From Nautilus pompilius (Eukaryota; Mollusca; Cephalopoda; Nautilida; Nautilidae): a DNA stretch of 64,000 nt. Positions 12,821 to 23,646 of the stretch are shown here, piece by piece. The stretch is taken from contig JACATO010000052.1 of NCBI GenBank assembly GCA_018389105.1, positions 2,789,490-2,853,489 of the forward strand, read 5' to 3'. A model generated the notes under the pieces. That model did no database searches, was not told the DNA's origin, and saw nothing but the letters and a program-made list of their open reading frames with translations. The position numbers and the translations under genes are program-made. Position 1 is the stretch's first letter. Each line of letters begins with the position of its first letter.

Positions 12821-13300
12821 GGAAGTTCACCTTCGTTCTGTTGTGTGTGTGGTGGGAATTGGCCGAGTAACTAGCTCCGCGTTCACACTGATCTCGGAAC
12901 ATTAGCTCCGAGATCGTCGTTCCCACAGCTTTCGTGACAGGGTTTCCACTCCACGACATCTTTGCAGCATTTCGTGAAGTCTCGTCGTAACATGTCGCCA
13001 TCCCCACCCCGGCTTGTGGTGTAATTCGAGAAGCCACCCACCCCTTTTAAATGGCAGGTGTCGTGCACGAATTCCGACGCAAGACGACGACATCTTTTGA
13101 TGATGTCAGCGCTGCGATCGCGGAGGCGTTGCCAGGTGATCGCAGCTTCCCGTTAATTTGGGCGCGCGCGGCCCTAATGAACCGAAGGTGCGTGTTAATT
13201 GGGCGCCGGCAGTTAGCAAACCGAGGTGATTAAACCCGTGCTGGGGGTCATGCTAATCGCTCACGGGCTTTTGGTGGGGCCGTGAACCTGCTGAGTCGCG
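12821..13300. promoter_or_regulatory. CpG-rich block with homeodomain-type motifs
   Basis: This segment is markedly richer in CG dinucleotides than its flanks (for example GGGCGCGCGCGGCC near 13159). It holds repeated TAAT core motifs in similar context: TTAATTTGGGCGCG (about 13153), CCCTAATGAACC (about 13172), GTTAATTGGGCGCC (about 13195) and GTGATTAAACCC (about 13225). It lies about 1.8 kb before the first recognised exon of the + strand cysteine-rich gene, so it could be a promoter or enhancer of that gene. No TATA box or start codon in good context is evident, and the assignment rests on composition only. Confidence 0.3.
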
Positions 13301-14558
13301 GAGTAGAAGATTGGTTAGCTGCGCCCTCTGTTCACAAGCAGTAGAAGTTGCATTGAAACCTAAATATCTGAAGACCTCTTCATCCCCGAAGCGCGTGGCT
13401 GGGTTTCCGTCAATCCTCGGTGAGTGAGAAGTGGCTCTGACGTCACCGTTTAGCGCACTGTGCTTCAGGCTGAGAAAGACGTCGACTACAAGCGGCTAAA
13501 GACTTAAAATAAGGGACGAACACGTGATCGAAGAAGTTACCAGAACCGGTGCTGGAAGGTGGTGGAAGAATATAAACCTGGGCCGTTCCCACGTGGTTCA
13601 TTTAGCAAATGTAAGCCACCCATGGGTTAACTTTTACTCGTTGGATGATCAGCCAAAGGAAACTGTAGTTGTATTTTTGCGCGCTTGTTTTCCCCCCTAA
13701 ACGCTCTTTCCCAACTTTGCTCACGGCTTTAGTTATCGTTTGTGATCACCTGAGCCGTGCGATCTACGCCCAGCACAGAGCCGTCGTCGGATTATTCCAG
13801 CTCAATCAAGGGGAGCTCAGATTAAATTCTGTATCGTGTTTATGAAAGGTCACAGAAATATGGCCAATGAAGGGCGAGGTGTTTTTCAGATTTCCGCCAT
13901 ATGCGCTATAAGTGATCCATTAATTACTAAATGGTTATATAATTTTAAATCCTGACGGTAGCTAATTAATTAGTTTATGAGACTCAAGAAGGAGACCACA
14001 AATTACCGTGGAAAACATTTACCATCAATTAATTATGCACCACAAAATGTTTTCTTTTAAATACTTCAATCACTTTACAACAATCTGTCAAGAAACCCCA
14101 TGATCACACTTTCAAACATCAGTTCAATCTAATCTATCGAATTAATTACAAAATCCGCTTTGTAACAAATTAAAATAAAATTCCACTATCCTAAATTCTG
14201 TATATTTCCGCGATCGTTTTGTTTTCAAGCAGTTACGTCACGTGGCTTGCTTTGCAAACCTCGAAGATCGCGGATTTTCGTGATTTCCGCCGAGACAATG
14301 GAGACCACGCTGGGGAGATGACGCTGTTCGAGGGCAGACCCACGAAATCGAATATCTAAAACAAAAGAAGTCTACCGTGAGACACGGGCACGTGGCTAAA
14401 AGGGCGGCGGGGGGGTTCCTGATCCTATCAAGAAAGCTCAAAAATCGTGAGCCAACGAGATTAGTTTTCTTCTCTCATTTTCAAAATGAATGTAACGCGA
14501 CGCCGCTTTCGTACATCCCGAGTTTGAGACACAAACAGGGTCCATCCGAAACGTTTTG
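13301..14558. other. Non-coding DNA upstream of the minisatellite
   Basis: No gene is recognised. A TATA-like GAATATAAACC at about 13568 follows CACGTG at about 13522, but no supported transcript start or coding exon follows it. The interval 13900-14200 is AT-rich. Confidence 0.4.
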
Positions 14559-14957
14559 GAATGGCCCTACTTTGTGACACCCCGACCCACACCTGAATGG
14601 CCCTACTTTGTGACACACCCCGACCCACACCTGAATGGCCCTACTTTGTGACACACCCGACCACACCTGAATGGCCCTACTTTGTGACACCCCGACCCAC
14701 ACCTGAATGGCCCTACTTTGTGACACCCCGACCCACACCTGAATGGCCCTACTTTGTGACACACCCGACCCACACCTGAATGGCCCTACTTTGTGACACA
14801 CCCGACCCACAACTGAATGGCCCTACTTTGTGACACCCCGACCCACACCTGAATGGCCCTACTTTGTGACACACCCGACCACACCTGAATGGCCCTACTT
14901 TGTGACACCCCGACCCACACCTGAATGGCCATACTTTGTGACACCCCGACCCACACC
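14559..14957. repeat. 36-bp minisatellite, 11 copies
   Basis: Eleven tandem copies of a 35-38 bp unit start with AATGGCCCTACTTTGTGACA and end in a C-rich ACCCACACCTG. Copies differ mainly by a CA insertion in the C-rich half; the last copy has CCATAC for CCCTAC. Because 36 is a multiple of three, frames stay open on both strands, which produces spurious proteins. The array ends about 100 bp before the splice acceptor of the exon at 15055. Confidence 0.97.
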
Positions 14958-15054
14958 CACGGGCGAGTAACGTTCCGCGCCGACGTCAGCTCCTGAACTA
15001 ATTCGGGCGGCGCGCGGACCTTGTAACAGTTGTTGGCTCTGCTGTATTTTTCAG

Positions 15055-15222
15055 TACTCCAAAGACCACAGAATCCACCCCAGCACCTGCTGTGACGGAA
15101 CCCTCGGATATGCGTGGGACGAGAGGCGCATGCCCTGCTCGGCGATGACGTGCTGCAACGGCAACGAGACTGTGGCAGTGATCCCCACAGATTACGCTCT
15201 AGGATTCTGCTTTCGGTGCATG
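15055..15222 (+). CDS. Cysteine-rich, probably secreted protein: internal exon (first recognised)
   Basis: The exon is bounded by a pyrimidine-leaning acceptor (GTATTTTTCAG, to 15054) and a GT donor (GTATGA from 15223). It is 168 bp, phase 0 at both ends, 56 residues. It contains seven cysteines: Cys12-Cys13 in STCCDG, Cys28, Cys33-Cys34 in TCCNGN, Cys52 and Cys55. The last 25 residues (TCCNGN, VAVIPTDYA, then FRC) align with the module in the exon at 23482 (TCCDDA, TVVMNKWYA, then IRC). Both exons share the 14-bp string CACCTGCTGTGACG. An NET sequon is present (Asn39 in GNET). Density of Cys and lack of Lys-rich or helical segments suggest an extracellular disulphide-rich protein. I do not recognise the family. 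Upstream exons, including any signal peptide, were not found. Confidence 0.72.
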
Positions 15223-18055
15223 GTATGAAAAATAATAAGTTTATTTGTTGTTTTTTTTTATTTTTTAAAAAAGCGATCGGGGCTGGGTTTGATCCCTTTT
15301 GTCCTGGCGTTTTTCCTAACTTTTATCTTATGTCTGTCTTTCAATAGATACGTTTCACTAAGTAAAACAACAGAAACTTGTCATTTTGATTTAAGATTTA
15401 AATTATATTATTTACAGGTTCTGTCGCTCACAAACCAATCAAAATAAAGAAACGGTCGTTTTAGGCACCCTGAAAGTTTTCTGTTAAAAATGCATTCACA
15501 AGCTGAAGGTTTCCATTAACCGAATCGCACTGTTTCATAGAGCGCGATGATCTCCATCAGTCCTCTGTGTTTTATTTTTGGGGACAAAGATTCTAACTTG
15601 TTGCAGACAAACAAGCAACAGCGAATCTCGTGACACTAAGGGGTTAGGTAGTTCTGTATTCACGACGACGCGCACCTGTCAGGAGAGCGTTTATCTTCGC
15701 CCCATAGTTACCACTGGAACGGGGCGCGTGTTGTAGCAAACACTGACCGACACAAAGCGGAAGCTGCCCTTCACTTCACCTCTCTTTCTGGAGCCGAATA
15801 ATCGCACCACCATTTCTGTAAAGGTTTTACGTCAGCAAGACAACTTAGGATCAACGCGTCGATTGTCTATCCGATGTGAGTTACCAAGGGGAAAATGCTT
15901 GTTGTCTGGAAATGTCATTACATTAGCTACTCTCTCTCTCTCTCCTTTTTTTTTTCTTGTTTTGTTTTTGTACAAATGATACATTGATGCGCTGGTTTCG
16001 AGAGATGTTGCTGCGTACAACGATCGTGTTATTTCCATAGCTACCATTGATTAAAATATAGCACCTGCCACGGGCACTGGCACGGCCCGCTTTGTTCTCT
16101 GTCAGGTGAGGCTGGCGGAAGGTCGTGGAGCGAGCGAGAGTAGGACATCTCTAATGACGTGTTTAACTAAACTGCCGGTCTCTTGTTCTAAACTCTCTAA
16201 CCTGGAAACCGCAGCCAGATAATAGATATTGGGCTCGTGGAAAATACCGTTTAATTTTTAAAAACTATTATTATTTTTATAGTCTTGGGGGAAAAAAGGA
16301 AGAAGAGAAATTCTGAATTCTGATGTGATACTTTCGTTCTCTTGCTTCCTTTCCTCTATATTTTTAGCATCTATTGGCAGATCTTCATCCCCAATTTTAA
16401 AATGGCTAGATTTCCAACTTAAAACTAAACCAAAAGGTTAGCTAAACTAGAGCTATCACGGCGCCGAATGCCTCAACTTACTGCATAAAAGAACAGCAAC
16501 ATTTAATAAAAACACTAAAAGAAATATCTACTTCATCCATTAAAAACTTTATCTTACTTTCTATTACTGATGTGGCGATTTTAAAGAATAAATTTTCTCT
16601 TTAGCGCAGTGAAATATAAAAACAGTCAAAGACCAGGAAGTTTTTCAAAGTACTAATTATTAATATTAATATAATAACAAAATACAGATATTAATAAATT
16701 ATTAAAAATAAAATTTGTAAAACTATTTTTCTCCTTTCCACTTTTCAAAACCAATTGCAAGAATATTTCACTTAAATAAAATCAATGACATTCGCTTTAT
16801 ATCTTCAATTTAATTTGTGCAAAGTTTTAAAATGTTTCCTGTAGACACATTCTAAACATACCTTGCTGCCTGCATATTCTATTGTCCCCGAACCTCGTAA
16901 TCATTTTGTTAAAGCTGAGTCAGCAGAATATCCGAAATCTTGTTCGGCATTGCAAAAGACCTCTTGTGGCGTCAACACGAATTCTGTGCACAGCACTAAC
17001 CATCCCAAGGGTAACCAGAGAACCCAGTGATAACAACAACCTTAGTGACTTTTAACAGTTTGCAGTTTTTTTTACGATTTTGTTGAAGCTTAAGTTTCTC
17101 TCCCGGGAATTACTGAAATCTTTTTAAATAAGCCACGTACAAGCGGCATAAATTCGTATCCGTATGCAATTTGAGTATATACGACCTTCCTTAGATTAGA
17201 AACGGTACTTATAGCCTGACAGCAGGCGAGGCGGTGACAGGCCATTAGCACCATGCATCCGAAGGCGAGCTAAGGAGTAGACGAGTCGTCTCTTGAGATG
17301 CGCGTTGGCCTTCTTTGTCTTTGACAACGAAGACAGAACTCTACCGATACTTGTATGAAAGGCGCTCCAGCTTGAATAATTTCCGAAAGAAAATGTGCAA
17401 GACATAAAATCTGGTAAGAATAATTCTTCTGAGGCTGGAAATTATTTTAGGAGAGTCGGCGAGATTGCCACATGAGTTGGGCGGTTTGTTATCTTATAGA
17501 GAATCGACGAAAAGCAGTAAATACCCACAACTTCTTTAACGTCGGCCTAAGACGGCGTGTAATTTAGAACGTGGAAACTGAGAGAAAGAGCTACGTTTAT
17601 CTGTGTTGAGCAATAAGAGCCGGCAGCCGGCCTGTCGGAAGGCATACTGTTCATTTAATACTACCATTGATTTATTTTGAGCAGTAAATAGCAAATATTT
17701 TAAATATCTGAATCAGTTATGTGAAGCTTCTGAAAAAAAAAAAAAAGATGTCAAGGAGCAAGATGTGGGTTGCAAGAAAATGTGCCGTGGAGATGCTATT
17801 TCCTTAGGACCGGTTTTAGCCACACGTTAACGCGAGCAGTATCCGCAGCCTATCTCACAAGAAGTGCGCAGGATAATTCCCATTTCGCTGTTACCGAAAA
17901 TCTTTTTTTGACCATTCCGAACAAAAATTAGCGAAGCAAATTTGATTCTAGCACAAAAATCCATTGGATAGCTTCGCGATTATAGGTGAATCAAAACGGT
18001 AAAAGCGCTATTTATATACTTTTAATAAGTTAGGATTCGTGTTTAGGATTAGAGA
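15223..18055. other. Intron of the cysteine-rich gene, 5' part
   Basis: By inference this is the start of an 8.26-kb intron between the exons at 15055 and 23482. It holds a CT tract near 15931-15946 and AT-rich DNA from 16260 to 16830. No exon with a matching cysteine pattern was seen on the + strand. Confidence 0.45.
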
Positions 18056-18395
18056 AAACGAGTAGGATAGATTATGGTTAAAGTTAGGGTTAAGGATAAC
18101 GTTAGGTTAGGGTTAAAGTTAGAATTAAAGCTGACGTTAGTGATAGGTTAGCGTTAAAGGTAAATTTAGGTTTGCATTTAGGGTTAGGGATTAAGTCAGC
18201 TTTAAGTCTAAATATAGAATTAAAATTAGAGTCCAGGCTGAGGTTAGAATTAGTGTTAATGTTAGGGTTATAATTACAGTGAAGATGAGAGTTAGGGTTA
18301 GGGGGAGATAGTTTTAAAGTTTAGAATTACAGTCAGATTCAATTTAAATTTATTGCTAAGTTTCCATCTACAGCTTGGTTTAAAGTCAGGGTTAG
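18056..18395 (+). repeat. Degenerate telomere-like repeat, G-rich strand on +
   Basis: The run consists of GTTAGGG-like hexamers and heptamers in which TTAGGG alternates with variants (TTAAAG, TTAGAATTA, GATTAAG). Exact TTAGGGTTA occurs near 18091-18110 and 18290-18303. It is interspersed degenerate repeat DNA inside an intron, not a chromosome end. Confidence 0.75.
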
Positions 18396-19319
18396 ATGAT
18401 TTCTATAGTTTGGCGGTAGTTCTGTTGAGATATTTCGGTAAGTGACCAACGCACCTTTGACAGCCTTTTCGGCTATTCTCCTCAATTGACTGCGTACACA
18501 AATCAGTTTAAATGTGTAGCACTAACTACGACATCTTAAATTCCTATAACCCATGCTTAGTATTAATCAGTTTTGCCCTGCACCGTCCTATGGGTGGCGC
18601 CATCCGCTCACTTCCTGTCGTCACGCTGTCAGGGCCCCCAACCCTGAGACCGTATCCCGAGAAAGAAGATAAACTCAGCGGTGTCGTCATTCCCGGTGAA
18701 GACAGACATCGTCAGTGGGAGGTTGGTTCCCGGTCACCACACCGAGCAGCCAGAACTCTGACTTTAGCGAAATGACAGCCAGCCGCCAAGTAGAGAGAGT
18801 CAGTCAGACTGGCGGAGCTCCGCCTTCTGGCTTTATCATTGCCACCATGGCGCTGTACGAACCCCGAAAAGGCAAGCCACGGTTCTGTGCAGAGGCTGGT
18901 TAGCAGACGATGGAGATCCGAACGAAGCAGGGCCGGAAGGACACTTAAGTAGATCGGCTGAATAAATAAATCAGAAAGTGTTCTATGTTTCTGCTGGAGC
19001 CGACGAGAAGTTCCTCCGTCCTGATCTTCGCTTCTACCTATGGAACTTATCAGAAAAGCGGACTTTCTCATGGAATATATTATACCATATTATACCAAAA
19101 CTTGCGAATCTGACTGACTGAAAATCAGAAAAAGAAAAACATAATTTTGACAGTTACCTGGGTAACGCTTGTACACATTACTTGACTGGCAAAATCCAGT
19201 GATAGATGGAACATCTTCAGGGATGCAGTCAGTCAGAAACAACAGAGATTCGGGGCTTGTGGTGCCACTTCCTCAAACTGCGTTTTAAAGGCATTTTTAT
19301 AATTTTTGTCATATACACG
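18396..19319. other. Intronic spacer between two telomere-like repeats
   Basis: No gene is recognised. A start codon in a textbook Kozak context at 18847 opens only 18 codons. CTATTCTCC at 18472 and its complement GGAGAATAG at 19452 lie just inside the left and just outside the right repeat respectively, a weak inverted match. Confidence 0.35.
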
Positions 19320-19440
19320 AAGTAACTCTCCCTAACCCCGACTTTAACATTAACTCTATAAGCCCAACTTTAATCCTAATTCTAACTCGAATATTAACCC
19401 TAACCCCACCTCTAACCCTAATTCTAACCTTAACTCTTTC
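19320..19440 (-). repeat. Degenerate telomere-like repeat, C-rich strand on +
   Basis: CCCTAACCCC, ATTAACCCTAACCCC and TCTAACCCTAATTC make a degenerate CCCTAA run in the orientation opposite to the 18056-18395 block. The minus-strand frame through it (19309-19497) reads an Arg/Val-rich repeat peptide and is not a gene. Confidence 0.75.
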
Positions 19441-22400
19441 GACAAAGAAATTTGGAGAATAGTTGAGTTTAACAATCACTAAATTAAAAGAAAACAAGCT
19501 AAAAATATCGGTGTAAAATAATTCTTGACTTTTGTTAAACTCGTCGCACTGCTCTCTTTTATGGCAGCCAGTTCTTCCTTATGCAGGCATACACGGCCTG
19601 TAAATTAATCCTCACGATTATGGCGAGTCAGTCTGTTTTAATACAAATGGTCACCCCTCGTTTTTATAAAAGTCCGTCGAGATACCGTCTCCTTAGCCAG
19701 TGAATAATAGAAAGAAAGGGCGGTAGCTGAAGACTTAGAACGTTTAGCGATGCCGTAACATGTTCCTAGAATCTCTCTATGAAGAAGGTGGGATAATTAA
19801 GGGGGGAAACGGGTTTCTAAGAAGGATAGCTGATTGTCGACGGAATCCTAGCTGTAAATTCACAGCTTTTGTGGTTCTCTTTCTGTTCAAGGATCTGTTC
19901 TGACCGCAGCACCAAATAATTAGCGTCTAAGTTAAAGAAAAGTAAAACGTTTCTAATCGATGCTTCATTCTAATCTATTAACACTTCGGCCCGAGTCGTC
20001 GGGGGCGAGAATCTGCTACGCTCACGCAAACAACATTCTTCGTCTTCTGCTACCTAAGAGAAATAAGAGCTAAAATGGAAAAAAAAAATTATCAGTAATA
20101 AAACCTTTCGGGTTTGTCTGAAATCTTTTTAAGAAGCTAATTTTTATTTGTAAAGTTTTAAATGAAATTTTGTCAGGAGTTTCGATCTGATAATTTTAAA
20201 TTGGCAAGACTTGGTCCGGAAATTACTTGGTGTCGTCAATTCGGCTTTCTAATTTACAATTTTCCATTAAACGAGAAAATGCGAGTATAATTAAATTTTA
20301 ATTTAGAAAATATTTCAAGGCTTATTAGTTAGTTCGCTGCGTTTTTCTTTTATATTGAAGTTTTACATGCTAGCTGTCTAATATAGCTTTTTAAATAATG
20401 TTCAATAATATTATAATACGTAATTTGACATTAGCCTCTGAAATTTCATAAAAATGCCATTAAGTTTCTAATAAATAGCGCCAAACAAGTGGTTTCCCTT
20501 TAAAATAATTATATATATAAATACATAACTCTTGGATATAAAAAAATAGCAGATTTAAAAAAAAAGAGATTACATTAGGGGAAGATCAGCCAAACAGAAT
20601 TCTTCGATCCCATTTCCTTTATTTTTCAATTGATTTATTGCTAGTGTCCTCTGAACACTCTATTGAGGTTTTAAAAGTGGCGTAAATCCTGAGTTTCTTC
20701 CAGCAGAACTGGGGCCGGTCGTATTAGGGCGGTAGATATGTTTACGAGTGCTGTTCGGTCAGCTTACTGTCTGAGGGGGAAATCTAACGGCACCGCCTGG
20801 AGACAGAAGAGCGGTGCGTCCTTGAAGAACGTGGCCGTCGTCGTTTGGCCCGGGTGCAGGGATAAGACCGTCTATTTCTGCCTGGTTTAGTTAGCATCAA
20901 AAAAAGGAGAAGAATTTAATTCTCGTTAATTCTTTTCGCGGTTCAGACAACCGAGAATTCTTTCTGGGTGGGTGGGTTTATTATTATTATTATTTTGTTG
21001 TTATTCCCCCCGGGGAAGAATAGCCCTCCGCCCTTTCCGAGCTTGATTTTCACGTGAGACATACACGTGTGATCTGTTCTAAGGAGCTGTAACAATTACC
21101 GTTTATAAGTAACTCGTTTTTGCTGTATTCCCACGACTCGCGTTTTGTACCACAGATCATCCTCCCATTTTTACAACTGTCGCCATTGATGACCGTATCC
21201 TGTTTGCTTTTAACACGTGGGAGACAACTGGCCTTCATGGCTCCCGGGGATGTGCGACACTGCTGCCTTCGATACTCTGCAAGAAGTTCTGAGCTGAACG
21301 CATGAATGCAGCACCACGGAGCTTATACATCGATAACTTAAACCATTCTACCGTACAGGAAAACATCAAAACTTCATAGCAGATTATCTATTCTGCATTC
21401 AGCCTTTTCACGTTTTAAAGTTTCACCCACAAACATTTCTTTTGGCAAAACAGGAATAATTCTACTCACTGCAGTGGAATGGTTCGCAAGTTTCGACACG
21501 CGTGTATGGGACAAAATGGCTACATCAATCTGACTTTCCTTGTGCTTTTTTTAAATAAAAAGTTGGTGGCCATTTAGATGCTGCCCAGATCCGACCCGAA
21601 GGCTCACCCGAGCGGCCAATGGACGGACGCTAAATTTTCCGGGCCATCGAGAGTAGCAACCATGGCCATTACGAAAAATCCTTAATTTATAGCCCCGCGG
21701 AACTAAGAGAAAGCCTGTTTTAATAGGCTATCTCTTGGAGATCGATAAGCGGTACCAGTTAAGACGTGAAACGATTTTCCTCTGTAAACGTGTTTATTTG
21801 TTTACATCGCCTCTTTCATTTCATAAAACATTCGATATTTAGAGGAAATGATGTCCGGTTTGTCCGAGATACCCAACAGCTCAGGCCTTCGTGAAGATAA
21901 CACAGTAATCGAAATATCGGGAGCGGATTCCAGCGAGAGGAACAAAGGACGGATTTATGCGAAATGCAAGGAAATGCACCGGTTTACCTGACAGTGTAGA
22001 TTTATGTTCTCTCATTTTCCATCCCGATGCACTTTATTAGGAAACAATAAAAAGACGAGGAAGCGAAGGAGCCGCATCTGGTGATACGTGCTGCCACACC
22101 CCTCCCGTGTGTAGGACGAGCTAGTATTTTTTTTGTTTTTTAATCGTAGCAAAAATACAGGTGGATATATATTCTATTGACGTCTCCTGTCAGTGCTATC
22201 GCAGTAGCGAGATGAAAGATTATTCGAAAAGTCAATAAAACTATTCTATATGGTGGCTTTTCGAAGCCAAAGAAACTATTTCTGGATCATTAGTACTTAT
22301 ACCGTTTAATTGGTTAGCTTTGCTTCTTTGCGGCTTTCGGCTCTCCCCTCCATGCTTACTATTTACCAATAGAAAAGAAAATGTACTACAGAGCGTAGCT

Positions 22401-22774
22401 GGTTCGGAGCAAATCATTCCGATGCCAAACTAATGTTGACTTCCTTTAGATTAATATACTTAAAACTAAGGAACTCAGATTTCTACCAAAGGCTCGTTAC
22501 AACGAACACCCTTTATTTATAGCTGTACCAATAACGTTTAATGTTGACGCCCCGTTTTACGATTACAGTAAACACAAATGGTTTCAGTCATATTCTAGCG
22601 CGAGAGACTACGACCGAGTCGAGAAGCGCTCGTGCCGACTTCGAGGTCACCTGACAGTGGCCTTGGTGACGAAAAGGGCTCTTGAGCAGTGGTCACGATG
22701 CTAGCCAATCAGGAGTTGCCCGTAGAATTTTCACAAGTGCCCGCCCAGAAAATCCCTAATAAAACTCTTTTTCA
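19441..22774. other. Intron of the cysteine-rich gene, central part
   Basis: AT-rich with no recognised exon. A 51-codon frame at about 20737-20893 contains three Cys, but its spacing does not match the modules of the flanking exons and it lacks clear splice borders, so it is not called. Confidence 0.4.
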
Positions 22775-22850
22775 GGGTGTGGGAAGAAACTGGGGGTACA
22801 TGGAGAAAACCCACGCCGTCAAGCGGGAAGAACACGTCGGCCAACCGAAC
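22775..22850 (+). repeat. Fragment resembling a widespread ancient marine/vertebrate repeat
   Basis: The stretch reads GTGGGAAGAAACTGGGGGTA, then GGAGAAAACCCACGC, then GGGAAGAACA. This order matches, from memory, a conserved segment of a repeat common in fish genomes (GGAGGAAACCGGAGTACC, GGAGAAAACCCACGC, GGGGAGAACATGCAAAC). Only about 75 bp can be aligned by eye. A CTTTTTCAG acceptor-like site directly precedes it, but the frame has no family match. Confidence 0.4.
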
Positions 22851-23481
22851 CAGTCTTGACCAATGTTCCAACTCTTCGCCATCAGCCTGCTGCAGATGTT
22901 TAGTTTTTAAAAAAAGTAACTATAATTATTTATCAGTATTTATAAATGTGAAAAGCGCATTTTAGGACGAAAATAATGAGCATTATTTTAAAGACCTCTC
23001 TCTTCAGTTATAACAAGGGAGTCATTCACTGGACCCCACCCCCCCCGAAATAGTCCCTCTCATCTCTAAAGACTGCCATAAAAACCCCCAACAAATTATT
23101 TTTCGTTCCATTTGAATTTTGTTAAATAAAAAAGGCAGTGAATGTCATGGAAAAACACCATGTTTTATGCTAATCACTAAAGATGGAAAGAAAAAGATGG
23201 AGTTTTATCATGAACGACTTTAGACTGAACTCTGTCGGCTAGTGGGAGTGGAGTTGGTGAGCAGAGAGATGAATACCCATCGCAGTCGCTTCCATCAGAC
23301 TCTTGCTGCAAATATTTGTCGTTGTCTTGTTTTGATATTTTGTACAGGAGTTCGAGCTCCCCCTAATTTATCCTGTCAAGAGTTTTATTTCACTGTCTCG
23401 CTATCTTATTGAAAGAACAGTATAATATACTGTCATCGGGCCGTACATCCTCTCGAGTTATTTACATGTTCTCTATTGCAG
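22851..23481. other. Intron of the cysteine-rich gene, 3' end
   Basis: Non-coding, with a C-run near 23037-23047. It ends in the acceptor TTCTCTATTGCAG at 23469-23481. Confidence 0.5.
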
Positions 23482-23646
23482 CCCAGAGACCGCATTCGGC
23501 CGGAGTGCTACAGTGCCGGGGTAGACGTGCGAAGCACCAACCAATCCCCAGACTACACACCACGCACCTGCTGTGACGATGCTAAGTTCACCGTGGTAAT
23601 GAACAAGTGGTATGCGGGCATGACCATAAGATGCGTTGCTAGGTAA
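23482..23646 (+). CDS. Cysteine-rich, probably secreted protein: probable last exon
   Basis: The exon starts after a good acceptor (TCTCTATTGCAG) in phase 0, matching the phase-0 donor at 15222. It encodes 54 residues ending at TAA 23644-23646. Four cysteines are Cys9, the Cys31-Cys32 pair in RTCCDD and Cys50 in IRC. The C-terminal half repeats the module of the previous exon: TCC plus a Thr-Val-Val strand, a Trp-Tyr-Ala turn and a closing Arg-Cys. A possible sequon is Asn20-Gln-Ser22. The stop sits within a donor-like AG|GTAACC, so the exon could alternatively splice at 23642; the stop reading is simpler. No clear AATAAA lies within the next 300 bp. Family unknown. The partner exon is at 15055-15222. 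Confidence 0.68.
   Translation, partial: PRDRIRPECYSAGVDVRSTNQSPDYTPRTCCDDAKFTVVMNKWYAGMTIRCVAR

Noticed and set aside
14481-14810. Open frames on both strands through the 36-bp repeat
   Set aside because: Period effect of the minisatellite; repetitive peptide on both strands.
18056-18395. True telomere or chromosome end
   Set aside because: Repeats are too degenerate and lie inside continuous non-terminal sequence with the opposite orientation 1 kb away.
18847-18903. ATG in a perfect GCCACCATGG context
   Set aside because: Opens only 18 codons before a stop, with no donor site giving a sensible extension.
20737-20893. 51-codon frame with three cysteines inside the large intron
   Set aside because: Cysteine spacing does not match the flanking exon modules and no acceptor/donor pair fits it in phase.
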